Assembly: GCF_001307105.1 (NCBI RefSeq)
Contig: NZ_LGYN01000001.1
Coordinates: 310,001 to 374,000, forward strand
Reading direction: 5' to 3'
Source: Bacillus australimaris
GTDB taxonomy: Bacteria; Bacillota; Bacilli; Bacillales; Bacillaceae
Length of the DNA: 64,000 nucleotides
Below the pieces are notes generated by a model. That model was not told where the DNA came from. It was given only the letters and a program-made list of their open reading frames with translations, and did no database searches. Shown piece by piece: positions 1-8,642 of this stretch. How positions within the stretch are numbered: the first letter of the stretch is position 1; the number at the start of each line of letters is the position of its first letter. Position numbers and translations under genes: made by a program.

Positions 1-346
1 TACGGCCGATCCCTTCATATACATCAATTTTCCCTTGTTTCATTAAGTGTTTGACGCCGCCTGCTAATTTTTCTACAATCTCTGTTTTTCTTTTCTGCAC
101 ACTCGCAAATTGCAAGGCAATGCCGCCCGTCTCAACACCAAAATCAGCTGCACGTTTGACGGTTTGATAGACTTCTGCACTTCTGAGAAGCGCTTTTGAC
201 GGAATGCAGCCTTTATGAAGGCATGTTCCGCCAAGCTTTGCTTTTTCTACAACTGCTGTTTTCAATCCAAGCTGCGAGGCACGGATGGCCGCTACATAGC
301 CGCCTGTGCCCCCACCAAGAATGACGAGGTCATATTCAGTTGCCAT
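1..346 (-). CDS. lpdV: Dihydrolipoyl dehydrogenase of the branched-chain 2-oxo acid dehydrogenase (N-terminal part only)
   Basis: This is the first 115 codons of the E3 flavoprotein, which reoxidises the lipoyl groups of the branched-chain 2-oxo acid dehydrogenase; the gene runs off the left edge of the window. The translation begins [20 protein letters not shown], an FAD dinucleotide-binding glycine motif. The redox-active disulfide follows around residues 36-44 as [13 protein letters not shown]. The ATG at 346 lies 11 bases inside the 3' end of buk, so translation is probably coupled. It is the next gene after buk in the leftward bkd operon. Identity as LpdV rather than another E3 rests on the operon context. 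Confidence 0.93.
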   Translation of the reverse strand, partial: MATEYDLVILGGGTGGYVAAIRASQLGLKTAVVEKAKLGGTCLHKGCIPSKALLRSAEVYQTVKRAADFGVETGGIALQFASVQKRKTEIVEKLAGGVKHLMKQGKIDVYEGIGR

Positions 347-1457
347 GACTTGTCACTCCTTTCTTCATCCGTTGATCATTTGGGTATTCTTTTGGTGATT
401 CTTCTTCTTTTAAAATACGAAGTGCACCTTCTGCTAAGGACTGCAGTTCATTTTCACCTGGATACACAACAACATCTGAAATCCAGTCAATATACCCTCT
501 AATACTTGACGTAATCTGTTTGCTGTATGCAAGTCCGCCTGTTAATACAATGACGTCCACTGCTCCTTTTAACACAGCACTCGCTGCACCAATTTCCTTG
601 GCAATTTGATAGCACATTGCTTCATAAATCCGTGCTGCACGCTCATCACCTGCTTCTATCATGCGTTCTACTTTTACAGCGTCTGTCGTGCCAAGATAAC
701 CCGCAAGCCCACCTTCGCCAATAATGCGTTTGAGCATTTCCTCTTGGGTATACTCACCAGAAAAACAAAGGTTCACGAGGTCACCTGTTGGTAAGGTTCC
801 CGCTCGCTCAGGGCTGAAAGGACCTTCACCATGCAGACCGTTATTGACATCGATGACTTTCCCTTTTTCATGTACACCAATGGTGATACCGCCGCCCATA
901 TGAGTAATAATCATGTTCAACTCTTCGTAACTTTTTCCAAAAGAAGCAGCTGTTTTTCTTGCGACCGCTTTTTGATTTAATGCATGAAAGATACTTTTTC
1001 TTTCGATCGTTGGCAGTCCTGAAATACGAGCAATTGGCTTTAGTTCATCCACCACAACTGGATCGACAATAAAAGCTGGGATATTCAGGCCAAGGGCAAT
1101 TTCTCTTGCGATGATCCCGCCGAGGTTGGATGCATGCTGGCCGGCATATCCTTCTTTTAGGTCTTCCACCATTTGCTCATTGACTTCATAGGTGCCTCCT
1201 TCGATTGGTCGAAGAAGGCCGCCGCGTCCGCAAACCGCATCAAACTTTGAGATGTTCATCCCCTGTTCATGCAGTGTTTTTAAAATAACTTCTTTGCGGA
1301 ATGAAAATTGATCAATGATATGTGGAAACTGCTTTAATTCCTCATCTGTATGTCTTAGTGTCGTTTCAAAAATAGAACGGTCATTGTGAAACACACCGAT
1401 TTTTGTTGAAGTAGAGCCAGGATTAATCGTGAGAATACGCCATTCTTTTGTCAGCAA
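336..1457 (-). CDS. buk: Butyrate kinase (branched-chain fatty acid kinase)
   Basis: The enzyme converts butyryl phosphate or branched acyl phosphates plus ADP to the free acid and ATP, the step after Ptb. It belongs to the acetate/butyrate kinase family: NPGSTSTK near the N-terminus (residues 12-19), HMGGGIT in the middle and a [12 protein letters not shown] stretch further on. The reading frame opens at a TTG at 1463, but the strong GGAGG is only 2 bases from it. The TTG at 1457 is 8 bases from GGAGG, so I place the start there, giving about 373 residues. The 3' end overlaps lpdV by 11 bases. Third gene of the bkd operon, after ptb and bcd. Confidence 0.93.
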   Translation of the reverse strand: MLTKEWRILTINPGSTSTKIGVFHNDRSIFETTLRHTDEELKQFPHIIDQFSFRKEVILKTLHEQGMNISKFDAVCGRGGLLRPIEGGTYEVNEQMVEDLKEGYAGQHASNLGGIIAREIALGLNIPAFIVDPVVVDELKPIARISGLPTIERKSIFHALNQKAVARKTAASFGKSYEELNMIITHMGGGITIGVHEKGKVIDVNNGLHGEGPFSPERAGTLPTGDLVNLCFSGEYTQEEMLKRIIGEGGLAGYLGTTDAVKVERMIEAGDERAARIYEAMCYQIAKEIGAASAVLKGAVDVIVLTGGLAYSKQITSSIRGYIDWISDVVVYPGENELQSLAEGALRILKEEESPKEYPNDQRMKKGVTSHGN

Positions 1458-1490
1458 AAACAAAACCTCCGTTTCAACTCATTCTTCAAA

Positions 1491-2585
1491 TTAGCGACGA
1501 CTTAAAATATGTTGACCATTTTGCAGGAATTGACTTCTTGATTTACGCATTCTTTCAATTCGTTCTTCAGCCAATCGGTCTGCCGCTTTATAGGTTGGAA
1601 TGGCATCACGGTTAGAAATTTCAATCACACGTTCAATATTTTGATAAATGCCTTCGACTTTTTTCATCGCACGATCTGCATTATAGCCGTAAAGCTCATC
1701 AGCAACGTTAATCACACCGCCGGCATTGATGACATAATCAGGGGCATACACAATCCCCATTTCATGGATAAGATCTCCGTGATGCGTTTCTCTTAGCTGG
1801 TTATTCGCTGCACCTGCGATGACCTTTGCTTTTAACTTAGGAATTGTCATATCGTTAATGGTTGCGCCAAGTGCACACGGTGCATAAATATCACATTCTT
1901 GATCATAGATATCTTCTGGATCGACAGCTTTTGCCCCGAAGTCTTCAACAGCTCGCTTGACAGAGTCTTTGTTGATATCTGTGACAATGAGCTGTGCGCC
2001 TTCTTCGTGCAGATGTTTACACAGATTGTAGGCTACATTTCCAACGCCTTGGACGGCAATTGTTTTTCCTTCTAATGAATCTGTACCGAATGCTGCTTTT
2101 GCAGCTGCTTTCATTCCTTTATACACGCCATAAGCCGTGACTGGTGACGGATTTCCGGACGAACCGAATGCAGGAGAAATACCTGTTACATAGTCTGTTT
2201 CTTCATGAATAAGATCCATGTCTTCTACCGTTGTACCGACATCTTCCGCTGTAATATAACGCCCATTCAGCCCTTGAATGTAACGCCCAAATGCACGGAA
2301 CATTTCTTCATTTTTATCTTTTCTCGGGTCACCGATGATGACTGTTTTTCCACCGCCAAGGTTAAGACCTGCTGCCGCGTTTTTATACGTCATTCCTTTT
2401 GCTAGACGCAACGCATCTTCAATTGCTGCTTCTTCGTTTTCATACGTCCACATTCTCGTTCCACCTAGTGCTGGTCCAAGTGTTGTATCATGAATCGCAA
2501 TAATGGCTTTTAAGCCAGATTGCTCATCCTGACAAAATACAAGCTGTTCATAATCGTATCGTTCCATATATTTAAAAAGTTCCAT
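1491..2585 (-). CDS. bcd: Leucine dehydrogenase
   Basis: NAD-dependent oxidative deaminase of leucine, isoleucine and valine, giving the 2-oxo acids that feed the branched-chain dehydrogenase and the branched fatty acid primers. The protein has 364 residues, typical of the family. The glycine-rich GGGKTVI carries the catalytic lysine at residue 80; [10 protein letters not shown] just before it holds the second substrate lysine at 68. The NAD-binding GVGNVA lies near residue 183. ATG start with a good ribosome binding site. It lies 26 bases after ptb and 33 bases before the buk start, in one transcript from the sigma-54 promoter upstream of ptb. Confidence 0.95.
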   Translation of the reverse strand: MELFKYMERYDYEQLVFCQDEQSGLKAIIAIHDTTLGPALGGTRMWTYENEEAAIEDALRLAKGMTYKNAAAGLNLGGGKTVIIGDPRKDKNEEMFRAFGRYIQGLNGRYITAEDVGTTVEDMDLIHEETDYVTGISPAFGSSGNPSPVTAYGVYKGMKAAAKAAFGTDSLEGKTIAVQGVGNVAYNLCKHLHEEGAQLIVTDINKDSVKRAVEDFGAKAVDPEDIYDQECDIYAPCALGATINDMTIPKLKAKVIAGAANNQLRETHHGDLIHEMGIVYAPDYVINAGGVINVADELYGYNADRAMKKVEGIYQNIERVIEISNRDAIPTYKAADRLAEERIERMRKSRSQFLQNGQHILSRR

Positions 2586-2611
2586 TGTATTATTCCTCCT
2601 ATTACTTCCGC

Positions 2612-3505
2612 TTAATTTGATGTACAGATGGCAAGCGCGATTGAATAAAGCTTACTTTCGGCTGAATCAGACCGGCTAGTTAAAGCAATCGGCGCCTTCG
2701 CTCCTGCCACCACAGCTCCCACCTTTGCATGTGCAAAGTAGATGAGAGATTTATAAAGAATATTTCCTGCCTCAATTGTTGGCACAAGCAAAATATCTGC
2801 ATGGCCGGCTACATCACTCGTAATATTTTTATGAGAAGCTGCCGTATGAGAAATGGCATTATCTAAAGCAAGAGGCCCATCAATAAGGCATCCAGAAATT
2901 TGACCTCTACGATTCATTTGCGCCAGACTTGCCGCAGTTAAAGTGGAATCCATTGCTGGATTCACAACCTCTACCGCAGAAAGCACGGCAACCTTGGGCA
3001 TGTCGTTTCCGACAGCTTGTGCTACTTGAACAGAATTGATCGTAATTTCTTTCAGCATATTTAAATCGGGCGCGATGTTCATCGCAGAATCCGTCACATA
3101 GATAAAGCGATCAAAGCCCGGTACTTCAAATGCCGCGACATGTGATAGGACACTCGCTGTCCGAAGCCCATACTCTTTATTCAGTACCGCTTTTAAAAGG
3201 ACGGCTGTCGGGACATGTCCCTTCATCAAAATATCTGCATGCTTCTCACTGACTGCCTGCACGGCAATTTTGGCAGATTCTTCGGGAGAATCTGAATGAA
3301 TGATATCTATCCAGTCCTCATTGATCTCATGCTGTTTCACTAGCTCCTTCAGGTTGCTTTTGTTCCCAACCAGCAGAAAGCGAGCGACTCTTCGTTCAAT
3401 TGCCATCTTAATGGCATGAAGCACTTCTTCGTCTTCTGCATGAGCCACAGCCGCCGTTTTATTTTGCAGCTGGGCAGCTTTCATAATCAGATCATCAAGC
3501 TTCAT
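2612..3505 (-). CDS. ptb: Phosphate butyryltransferase
   Basis: Transfers phosphate to butyryl-CoA or branched acyl-CoA, releasing CoA and the acyl phosphate that Buk uses. At 297 residues it has the phosphate acetyl/butyryltransferase fold length. Recognisable stretches are [10 protein letters not shown] near the N-terminus, [18 protein letters not shown] around residues 90-107, [16 protein letters not shown] in the middle and [16 protein letters not shown] near the C-terminus. It is the first gene of the bkd operon, 41 bases or more downstream of a near-perfect sigma-54 promoter. I saw no terminator between bkdR and ptb, so some readthrough from bkdR is possible. Confidence 0.94.
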   Translation of the reverse strand: MKLDDLIMKAAQLQNKTAAVAHAEDEEVLHAIKMAIERRVARFLLVGNKSNLKELVKQHEINEDWIDIIHSDSPEESAKIAVQAVSEKHADILMKGHVPTAVLLKAVLNKEYGLRTASVLSHVAAFEVPGFDRFIYVTDSAMNIAPDLNMLKEITINSVQVAQAVGNDMPKVAVLSAVEVVNPAMDSTLTAASLAQMNRRGQISGCLIDGPLALDNAISHTAASHKNITSDVAGHADILLVPTIEAGNILYKSLIYFAHAKVGAVVAGAKAPIALTSRSDSAESKLYSIALAICTSN

Positions 3506-3545
3506 ATATGCCCACCTTTCCTTATGCTCGGTTCATGTTTTCATA

Positions 3546-3561
3546 TGCAAGTTCCGTGCCA
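3546..3561 (-). promoter_or_regulatory. Sigma-54 (SigL) promoter of the bkd operon
   Basis: On the minus strand TGGCACGGAACTTGCA fits the -24/-12 consensus: TGGCAC at 3561-3556 and TTGC within 3550-3547 with the invariant GG and GC dinucleotides correctly spaced. It lies 41 bases upstream of the ptb ATG. BkdR, encoded immediately upstream, has the sigma-54 activator domain needed to open it. Confidence 0.92.
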
Positions 3562-3587
3562 GTTTGAAATGCAGTGAAATGAGGCTT

Positions 3588-3660
3588 TTTGCATGACATT
3601 CATGCAATCATTTGCAGGCAATATGCATTTTATTGCATGCTATCTTTTGCAAGTTGATAT
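3588..3660 (-). promoter_or_regulatory. Probable BkdR upstream activating sequence
   Basis: The 70 bases upstream of the -24/-12 promoter are packed with TGCA motifs, several arranged as inverted pairs: TGCATGACATTCATGCA, TGCAGGCAATATGCA and TGCATTTTATTGCA on the plus strand. The block starts about 30 bases upstream of the promoter and runs into the last codons of bkdR, the usual position for enhancer sites of sigma-54 activators. That BkdR binds them is inference. Confidence 0.6.
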
Positions 3661-5702
3661 TTATCCATTTTATAGTAAAGGTTCCGAATGCTGATCCCTA
3701 ACGTTTTCGCTGTTTTCGTACGATTGAATTGATGCTTTTCAAGGGTTTGTTTAATGAGCTGCGCTTCAAATGCCTCAACAGCATCTGAAAGTGTCTCTCC
3801 CTCAAATTGACTGACAGCAAGTTCCTGCTGCTCTTTTTCTTCCGGTTCTTCTGACTCCATGAACGAAATATGCTCTTCATCAATCCATTCTTCTTGCGGG
3901 TTCAAAAAGATCATGGCTCGTCCAAGTACATTTTCAAGTTCTCTTACATTCCCAGGCCAGCTGTATGATCGCAGTCGATGAAGTGCCTGTTCCGTCAAAC
4001 CGCTCACATTCCGGCCATAGTCTAAATTGATCTTCTGGATGAGACGTTTGCTTAACGAGTCAATATCTTCAAGGCGCTGCCTGAGCGGCGGGATGGAGAT
4101 CGGATATCTGTTCATGCGATAATATAAATCCTCTCTGAACTTTCCTTCCGCCATCGCTTTTTCAATATTGACATTTGTTGCCGTGATTACACGAACATCA
4201 ACCGGTATGGCCTTTGTTCCTCCTACCCTGACAATTTCTTTCTCCTGCATCACGCGAAGCAGCTTCGCTTGTGTACTTGGGGTCATTTCACCAATTTCAT
4301 CTAAAAAGATACTGCCTTGATTCGCCTCTTCAAACAGTCCCTTTTTTCCGCCGCGCCTTGCACCAGAAAACGCTCCTTCCTCATAGCCAAAAAGCTCTGA
4401 CTCTAAAAGAGTTTCTGACAAAGCCGCACAGTTGACCCGTACAAAGCGATTATATTTCCGGTCACTTTCATTGTGAATAGCGTGCGCAAACAGCTCTTTT
4501 CCAGTACCTGATTCTCCCCGGAGTAAAATAGTAGCTGGCGTTTTTGCCCCTAGCTTTGCCTGTTCAAGTGCCACAAGCATTTGCTCACTTTCTCCAATAA
4601 TGTCTTCAAATGTATACTTTGCTTCAAGCGTCCGGATGAGCTGCCGCGCTTTATTCAATTCATTCGTGAGCGATTGAATTTCTGATACGTCATGAATGAC
4701 GCCAACACTGCCTTTTAAAATGCCATCAACGATGACTGGTGCTACGTTGACAATCACATCCTTTTTATTTGGCCCGACTTTCATTCTAGCGCCTCGAACC
4801 GGTCTTCTTGTTTCAAGCACCTTCAAATGCATGCTTTCTCCTTCAGAAATATCCGCACCTGCTGGTTTGCCAACAACATCTTTGTCTGTCAGACCCGTCA
4901 TTTTCGTGTAAGCTCGGTTGATCAAGATTCCTTTTCCCTGCTCATCTACAACCGATATGGCTTCATCTGATGATTGAATGATCGCCTCAAGCATCGTTCG
5001 CACTTCTTTGAGGTTCGTTACTTCCTCCGCGAGCTCCACGGCATCTGTAATATCTTTAAAGATAGACAAAGCGCCTAACATTCTCCCTGCGTCATCAATA
5101 ATTGGCAAACGTGTTGTGACAATTTGTATTTGCTGATTGAGAAATTGTTTTTGATTAAATTCTGGCTCTCTCGATCTTAAAATGTAAGGAAGCTTTGTGT
5201 TTGGAATCACTTCTCGTATGTGACAGCCAATCGCATCTTTTTGCGATCGCCCAACCATTTTGGCGGCTGATCGATTAAACAAAACGACTTCTTCATCCAT
5301 ATTGATAAAAATCATGCCATCGTTCGTTGCATTAAAAATGCGGTCATGTTTATAGGTTTGTTCCTTTAACATTTGAATCAGTTGCTGTTTTTCTGACATT
5401 AATTCTGATATGACGTATGCCATCGAACTTGGAACAATAACAGCATGCTCTGGCTTTACTTCAATCAGTTCTTTATGCACAGCAGAACTGCCTGTTGTTT
5501 CAATGATGATATCAATGTCATCTTTTATGTATTCTTTCCAATCTGTTGTCGTATCAATTCCATTCTTTTTCGCTTCTACCATCCCCGGTGCCTCAAGGTC
5601 AAGGTCGGCGATCGCAACGATTTGAATCATATTTGTTTTCAGCAATGTTTCAAGTAATGCTGATCCACCCTGTCCTGCACCGACAATCAAGACTCTCTGC
5701 AT
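3630..5702 (-). CDS. bkdR: Sigma-54-dependent activator of the bkd operon
   Basis: A 690-residue enhancer-binding protein that turns on branched-chain amino acid breakdown. It begins with [14 protein letters not shown], a Rossmann-like nucleotide-binding N-terminus, then has PAS-type sensor regions (roughly residues 110-225 and 235-345). The AAA+ domain follows with Walker A GESGTGKE near 396, the sigma-54 contact loop GAFSGA (usually GAFTGA) near 440 and Walker [12 protein letters not shown] Fis-type helix-turn-helix ends the protein ([20 protein letters not shown]). It reads into the bkd operon and its last codons carry the putative enhancer sites. Ligand is not shown by the sequence. Confidence 0.93.
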   Translation of the reverse strand: MQRVLIVGAGQGGSALLETLLKTNMIQIVAIADLDLEAPGMVEAKKNGIDTTTDWKEYIKDDIDIIIETTGSSAVHKELIEVKPEHAVIVPSSMAYVISELMSEKQQLIQMLKEQTYKHDRIFNATNDGMIFINMDEEVVLFNRSAAKMVGRSQKDAIGCHIREVIPNTKLPYILRSREPEFNQKQFLNQQIQIVTTRLPIIDDAGRMLGALSIFKDITDAVELAEEVTNLKEVRTMLEAIIQSSDEAISVVDEQGKGILINRAYTKMTGLTDKDVVGKPAGADISEGESMHLKVLETRRPVRGARMKVGPNKKDVIVNVAPVIVDGILKGSVGVIHDVSEIQSLTNELNKARQLIRTLEAKYTFEDIIGESEQMLVALEQAKLGAKTPATILLRGESGTGKELFAHAIHNESDRKYNRFVRVNCAALSETLLESELFGYEEGAFSGARRGGKKGLFEEANQGSIFLDEIGEMTPSTQAKLLRVMQEKEIVRVGGTKAIPVDVRVITATNVNIEKAMAEGKFREDLYYRMNRYPISIPPLRQRLEDIDSLSKRLIQKINLDYGRNVSGLTEQALHRLRSYSWPGNVRELENVLGRAMIFLNPQEEWIDEEHISFMESEEPEEKEQQELAVSQFEGETLSDAVEAFEAQLIKQTLEKHQFNRTKTAKTLGISIRNLYYKMDKYQLAKDSMQ

Positions 5703-5771
5703 CCCGTTACCCCTTTATATGAAAAAATTTGCACACCATAATTTTCCGTTGCAAAAAATTGCACAACTCTT

Positions 5772-5799
5772 ATATTACCACGTTTTCCTTTCTTGACAA
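5772..5799 (-). promoter_or_regulatory. Sigma-A-like promoter of bkdR
   Basis: Minus strand TTGTCA (5799-5794), 16-base spacer, TAATAT (5777-5772). Its -35 overlaps the -35 of the divergent yqzF promoter. Between it and the bkdR ATG are three TTGCA motifs (5729, 5749, 5759 on the plus strand). Confidence 0.6.
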
Positions 5800-5821
5800 A
5801 ATATTTTTTGAATTAGACAAT
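5793..5821 (+). promoter_or_regulatory. Sigma-A-like promoter of yqzF
   Basis: TTGACA at 5793-5798, 17-base spacer, GACAAT at 5816-5821. The -35 is perfect and the -10 is weak. It lies about 30 bases before the yqzF start and overlaps the bkdR promoter on the other strand. Confidence 0.5.
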
Positions 5822-5851
5822 GGAAGTAAATGACGTTTAAGGGGACATTTG

Positions 5852-6082
5852 ATGGGGAGAATACTTGCACTAGTGATTATTTTAATACCTGGCGCGCTTG
5901 CAGCACTTGGGATTAAGCTGCTGCGTGACACTGTTTTCGGCATCATCATTGCACCATTTCCATTTTTATGGCTGCAAGGAATTGCAGGGTTGTTATTTTT
6001 AGGAGTGGGTCTTTATGTCGTTGCGGGGTTTATTTTATATAGAGACCGTAAACGGAATAAAGTAACTGCTCGCTTTAAGTAG
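5852..6082 (+). CDS. yqzF: Small membrane protein, DUF2627 type (YqzF-like)
   Basis: A 76-residue protein with two hydrophobic helices (about residues 3-22 and 36-58) and a basic tail ending KRNKVTARFK, so an inner membrane protein of unknown function. It resembles B. subtilis YqzF, which lies at the same place beside bkdR. The frame opens with TTG ATG; AAGGGG is 8 bases from the ATG at 5852, so I prefer that start. Transcribed alone, away from the bkd genes, and ended by the shared terminator at 6098. Confidence 0.8.
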   Translation: MGRILALVIILIPGALAALGIKLLRDTVFGIIIAPFPFLWLQGIAGLLFLGVGLYVVAGFILYRDRKRNKVTARFK

Positions 6083-6097
6083 AGATAAACACGAAAA

Positions 6098-6124
6098 AAG
6101 ACCCGCTGTTCATAGCAGGTCTTT
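6098..6124. terminator. Bidirectional terminator between yqzF and yqiK
   Basis: Inverted repeat AAGACC...GGTCTT with A-run before and T-run after on the plus strand. It serves the convergent yqzF and yqiK and overlaps the yqiK stop codon. Confidence 0.85.
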
Positions 6125-6860
6125 ATTTCATTTCTTCTCTTATTTTCACGGCTCGGTCAGGAAAATCAGTAAAAATTCCATCGACACCTAAGGAAAACAT
6201 GTTTTTCATTTGCTTTTCACTATTTACTGTAAACGGCCTGATCGCTTGCTTTGCAGCATGGAGAGCTGACACGACCTCTTTCGTCACGCCTGCACCCTTA
6301 ATGTTTGGATGATAACCTCTTGCTGGTACTGTTTTTAAATACATCTCCGGCTGATGAATCACATCCATTGTGAGAACAGCAAGTTCAATTTGCGGCATCA
6401 GCTTGTGAAAAAGAGCTAAACTGCCGTGATGAAAAGATGAGACTAGGACACGGTCTTCTATTTGAAAGTACTCAATTTGTTCTTTTACTTTCTCTTCGAT
6501 ACCCGGATATCGGTAAATGGAGTTTTTTAGTTCAATATTGATGATCAATGATGATTTCTGGGTCACTAGTTCTAATACTTCCTCTAAAAGAGGAATGGAT
6601 ACAGCCCCGGTTTCTTCATAGAAAGAATGACTCGCATCTCCTACTTTTAATTCCTCATATGTATGGTCTTTCACTAACCCTTTCATGTTCGTGGTTCTGT
6701 TCAGTTTCTCATCGTGAATGACAGCAAGTCTGCCGTCTTTCGTCAGTTGAACATCCAGTTCAATTCCGTCAGCTCCAGAATGGAGTGCATGCTCAAAGGC
6801 TATCATGGTGTTTTCAGGATAGATGCCTTTAAAGCCTCTGTGTGCAAAAATTTTCGTCAT
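6123..6860 (-). CDS. yqiK: Glycerophosphodiester phosphodiesterase
   Basis: Hydrolyses glycerophosphodiesters to glycerol 3-phosphate and an alcohol. The 245 residues have the GDPD TIM-barrel signature: FAHRGFKGIYPENTMIAF at the N-terminus (catalytic HRG and the E of PEN), GIELDVQLTKDG with the metal-binding E and D, and VIHDEKLNRTT with the second catalytic His. The C-terminus GVDGIFTDFPDRAV is also family-typical. No signal peptide, so probably cytoplasmic. ATG start followed upstream by AGAGGTGACC. It stands between yqzF and the phr/rap pair, matching YqiK of B. subtilis in position. Confidence 0.92.
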   Translation of the reverse strand: MTKIFAHRGFKGIYPENTMIAFEHALHSGADGIELDVQLTKDGRLAVIHDEKLNRTTNMKGLVKDHTYEELKVGDASHSFYEETGAVSIPLLEEVLELVTQKSSLIINIELKNSIYRYPGIEEKVKEQIEYFQIEDRVLVSSFHHGSLALFHKLMPQIELAVLTMDVIHQPEMYLKTVPARGYHPNIKGAGVTKEVVSALHAAKQAIRPFTVNSEKQMKNMFSLGVDGIFTDFPDRAVKIREEMK

Positions 6861-6931
6861 AGGTCACCTCTAAAAATGATGCTTCCTTTCATTATGACGT
6901 GTTTTTTTTCTTTTTTCCAGTTTGAGCACAT

Positions 6932-6964
6932 AAAAAAACCTCTTCTGATTGGTACGAAGAGGTT
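6932..6964 (-). terminator. Terminator after phr
   Basis: Minus strand stem AACCTCTTC / GAAGAGGTT followed by a run of T. It ends the rap-phr transcript, just upstream of yqiK. Confidence 0.85.
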
Positions 6965-6979
6965 GACACATAAATTCGA

Positions 6980-7090
6980 TCACGTAATCGCTCTGATGGC
7001 TTGCTCTGTCGTCTCTGCGTCAAGAGCAAAAAGGGAAGAAACAACTGCGACTGCTGTAACGACGGTTACACCTAACAACAACTTTTTCAT
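6980..7090 (-). CDS. Phr-type secreted signalling peptide precursor
   Basis: A 36-codon reading frame whose ATG shares four bases with the rap stop (ATGA), the usual rap-phr arrangement. The translation starts MKKLLLGVTVVTAVAVVSSL, a basic start and hydrophobic stretch like a secretion signal, and ends ...EQAIRAIT. The last five residues, IRAIT, fit the Phr pentapeptide pattern of Arg at position 2 and Thr at the end (ARNQT, ERGMT and SRNVT in B. subtilis). A GGAGG lies 8 to 12 bases upstream. By family knowledge the pro-peptide is exported, trimmed, re-imported by Opp and inhibits its Rap. The exact mature peptide is inferred. A terminator follows at 6932-6964. Confidence 0.88.
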   Translation of the reverse strand: MKKLLLGVTVVTAVAVVSSLFALDAETTEQAIRAIT

Positions 7091-8187
7091 AAGATAACCT
7101 CCACTTTCTTTTGAAGTATTTGTGCATCGAATTTCTTTTCAAGAAAACGTATAGCATTTTGATAATCATTTCGTTCCTTGAAGTATTTCGATATTTGCTC
7201 AGACAAATCCTCAAGCTCCACATATAATCTATTTTTTTCTATGTAGTCTAATTTTTCAGAGAATACGTCTGCTGCCCCACTATTCTCGCACATCAAATCC
7301 AAAATTTCAAATTTTACTATATATTCATTATTTTGGATATCGCAACTGTAGTGAATACCCTCTTTAATATATTCCTTCGCCTCCTGATCTCCTAGATGAA
7401 CTAAGGCATTTGCCAGAACATATAAAGATTGAATGTAATAATGGCTATTGTCGCGGTGAATTTGAATGCCCATTCCTTTTTTGGCGTATTGCGCGCATTT
7501 TTCATAATCATGCTTTGCATAATAAAGAACGGCTAAATTGTGATAACATTTCCCAATCAGCACTTCATTGTTCATACGCTTACTTTTTTCGAGTGCTTCT
7601 TGATACTTTTCCGCTGCTTCATCAAATTGGAACAAATCAATACAATTACTTGCGTGTAAAATCAAGCTATCAATCGCCTGCGCTGTATACTCTTCATGCG
7701 CTTTAAATGTATCGATGGCTTTTTTAATATGATTAATGGATATGAAATTTTGTTTCAGTTCGTAATAGACCGAAGCAACCTTATGGTGAAAAGTTCCTAC
7801 TTCAAGGTCTTCATTCACACGTTTTAGCCGCTGTTCTGCAATTTTGTAAAAACTAATGGCTTCATCATACTTTTTCACATATGCAGCATATTGGCCTTTG
7901 TAAAAGTAAAAATAAAAATTAATAATGTCATCTGCTTTCTCATCGAGCGTTCCGACACTTTTCATAATTTGATTGGCTTTTTCAATATTTCCAAGTAACA
8001 TTTCATGTCTGCCGTCAACAAGCTGATAATAAAGGAGAACTTCGCGGTCCTCATCTGTATTTTTTAGCAAATTCTGAATTTTCTCTTTATAAACAGCAGA
8101 TTTTTCTAGGTCATTCTGAGAAATGACCCTCGTCCACTTGCTAATTTCGTTGGCCACCTCAGCAGAGTGGATTTTCAGCTTTCCCAT
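7087..8187 (-). CDS. Rap-family response regulator phosphatase / regulator
   Basis: A 366-residue TPR protein of the Rap family. The N-terminal three-helix region spans about residues 1-70 and includes LLYYQLVDGRHEMLL, where Q55 is a plausible equivalent of the catalytic Gln that Rap phosphatases insert into Spo0F. Degenerate TPR repeats follow (for example AISFYKIAEQRLKRV, AAEKYQEALEKSKRM, KCYHNLAVLYYAKHDYEKC). Family members either dephosphorylate Spo0F~P or block response regulators such as ComA; which one applies cannot be read from sequence. The downstream phr overlaps its stop. It stands between yqiK and spo0A, where I recall unrelated yqi genes in B. subtilis. It has its own extended -10 promoter. 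Confidence 0.9.
   Translation of the reverse strand: MGKLKIHSAEVANEISKWTRVISQNDLEKSAVYKEKIQNLLKNTDEDREVLLYYQLVDGRHEMLLGNIEKANQIMKSVGTLDEKADDIINFYFYFYKGQYAAYVKKYDEAISFYKIAEQRLKRVNEDLEVGTFHHKVASVYYELKQNFISINHIKKAIDTFKAHEEYTAQAIDSLILHASNCIDLFQFDEAAEKYQEALEKSKRMNNEVLIGKCYHNLAVLYYAKHDYEKCAQYAKKGMGIQIHRDNSHYYIQSLYVLANALVHLGDQEAKEYIKEGIHYSCDIQNNEYIVKFEILDLMCENSGAADVFSEKLDYIEKNRLYVELEDLSEQISKYFKERNDYQNAIRFLEKKFDAQILQKKVEVIL
7185..7211 (-). promoter_or_regulatory. Possible sigma-H promoter for phr inside rap
   Basis: Minus strand AGGATTT (7211-7205), 14 bases, CGAAAT (7190-7185), close to the sigma-H pattern AGGAWWT and GAAT but with GAAA at the -10. Many phr genes have a sigma-H promoter inside the 3' end of rap. 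Tentative. Confidence 0.35.
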
Positions 8188-8372
8188 AACCTCACCCTCT
8201 TCTTTTCATTATTATAGCATAGTAAAAGAATGTGAAAATTATTAAATTCGACAATGGGAATATTCAGTTCAAATGGCACAACCTCTAAGAAGCCAGTGAC
8301 TTTAAAACGCCAACCAATCGGGTCAATAGAAATAGAACTTTCGATCTCATTTGCTTTAATTACCAAATCCAT
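8175..8372 (-). CDS. Doubtful 65-codon reading frame upstream of rap
   Basis: An open frame starting MDLVIKANEIESSISIDPIG with a moderate AGGATAAGG upstream. It runs through the rap promoter and 13 bases into rap, so the last part is unlikely to be useful protein. The first 40 residues have a protein-like composition, so it may be the remnant of a lost gene or a short regulatory frame. I do not recognise it. The rest of the 455-base gap between rap and spo0A (8373-8598) shows nothing I can name. Confidence 0.2.
   Translation of the reverse strand: MDLVIKANEIESSISIDPIGWRFKVTGFLEVVPFELNIPIVEFNNFHILLLCYNNEKKRVRLWES
8211..8219 (-). promoter_or_regulatory. Extended -10 promoter of rap
   Basis: Minus strand TGCTATAAT is a perfect TATAAT with an upstream TG, about 25 bases before the rap ATG. 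No good -35 is seen, which is usual for extended -10 promoters. A GAGGGTGAGG ribosome binding site follows. Confidence 0.65.
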
Positions 8373-8598
8373 CAGACCTTATCCTCTCATCCTTTTTCTT
8401 ACGAATGAGCGTTTTCTTCTTCTATTATTGAAACCTAACAACTGATTGGCGTAGCTGATTACCAATACTTTATGTCATTTTTATTTTTTCATGCTTTATT
8501 TTTCATTTTATTCTGAAAATAAAGCAGCCCGTTTGTCCAATTTAAACACTAAGTTGATTTTACCAACACGACCATATTTTGACAACTTTTTCCGAAAT

Positions 8599-8630
8599 AA
8601 AAAAACGCCTCTATAAAGAAACGTTTTTTC
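8599..8630 (-). terminator. Probable terminator after spo0A
   Basis: AT-rich inverted repeat AAAAAACG ... CGTTTTTT directly after the spo0A stop, with a run of T on the minus strand side. The stem has few GC pairs, so it may be weak. Confidence 0.6.
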
Positions 8631-8642
8631 ATAAAAAATATA

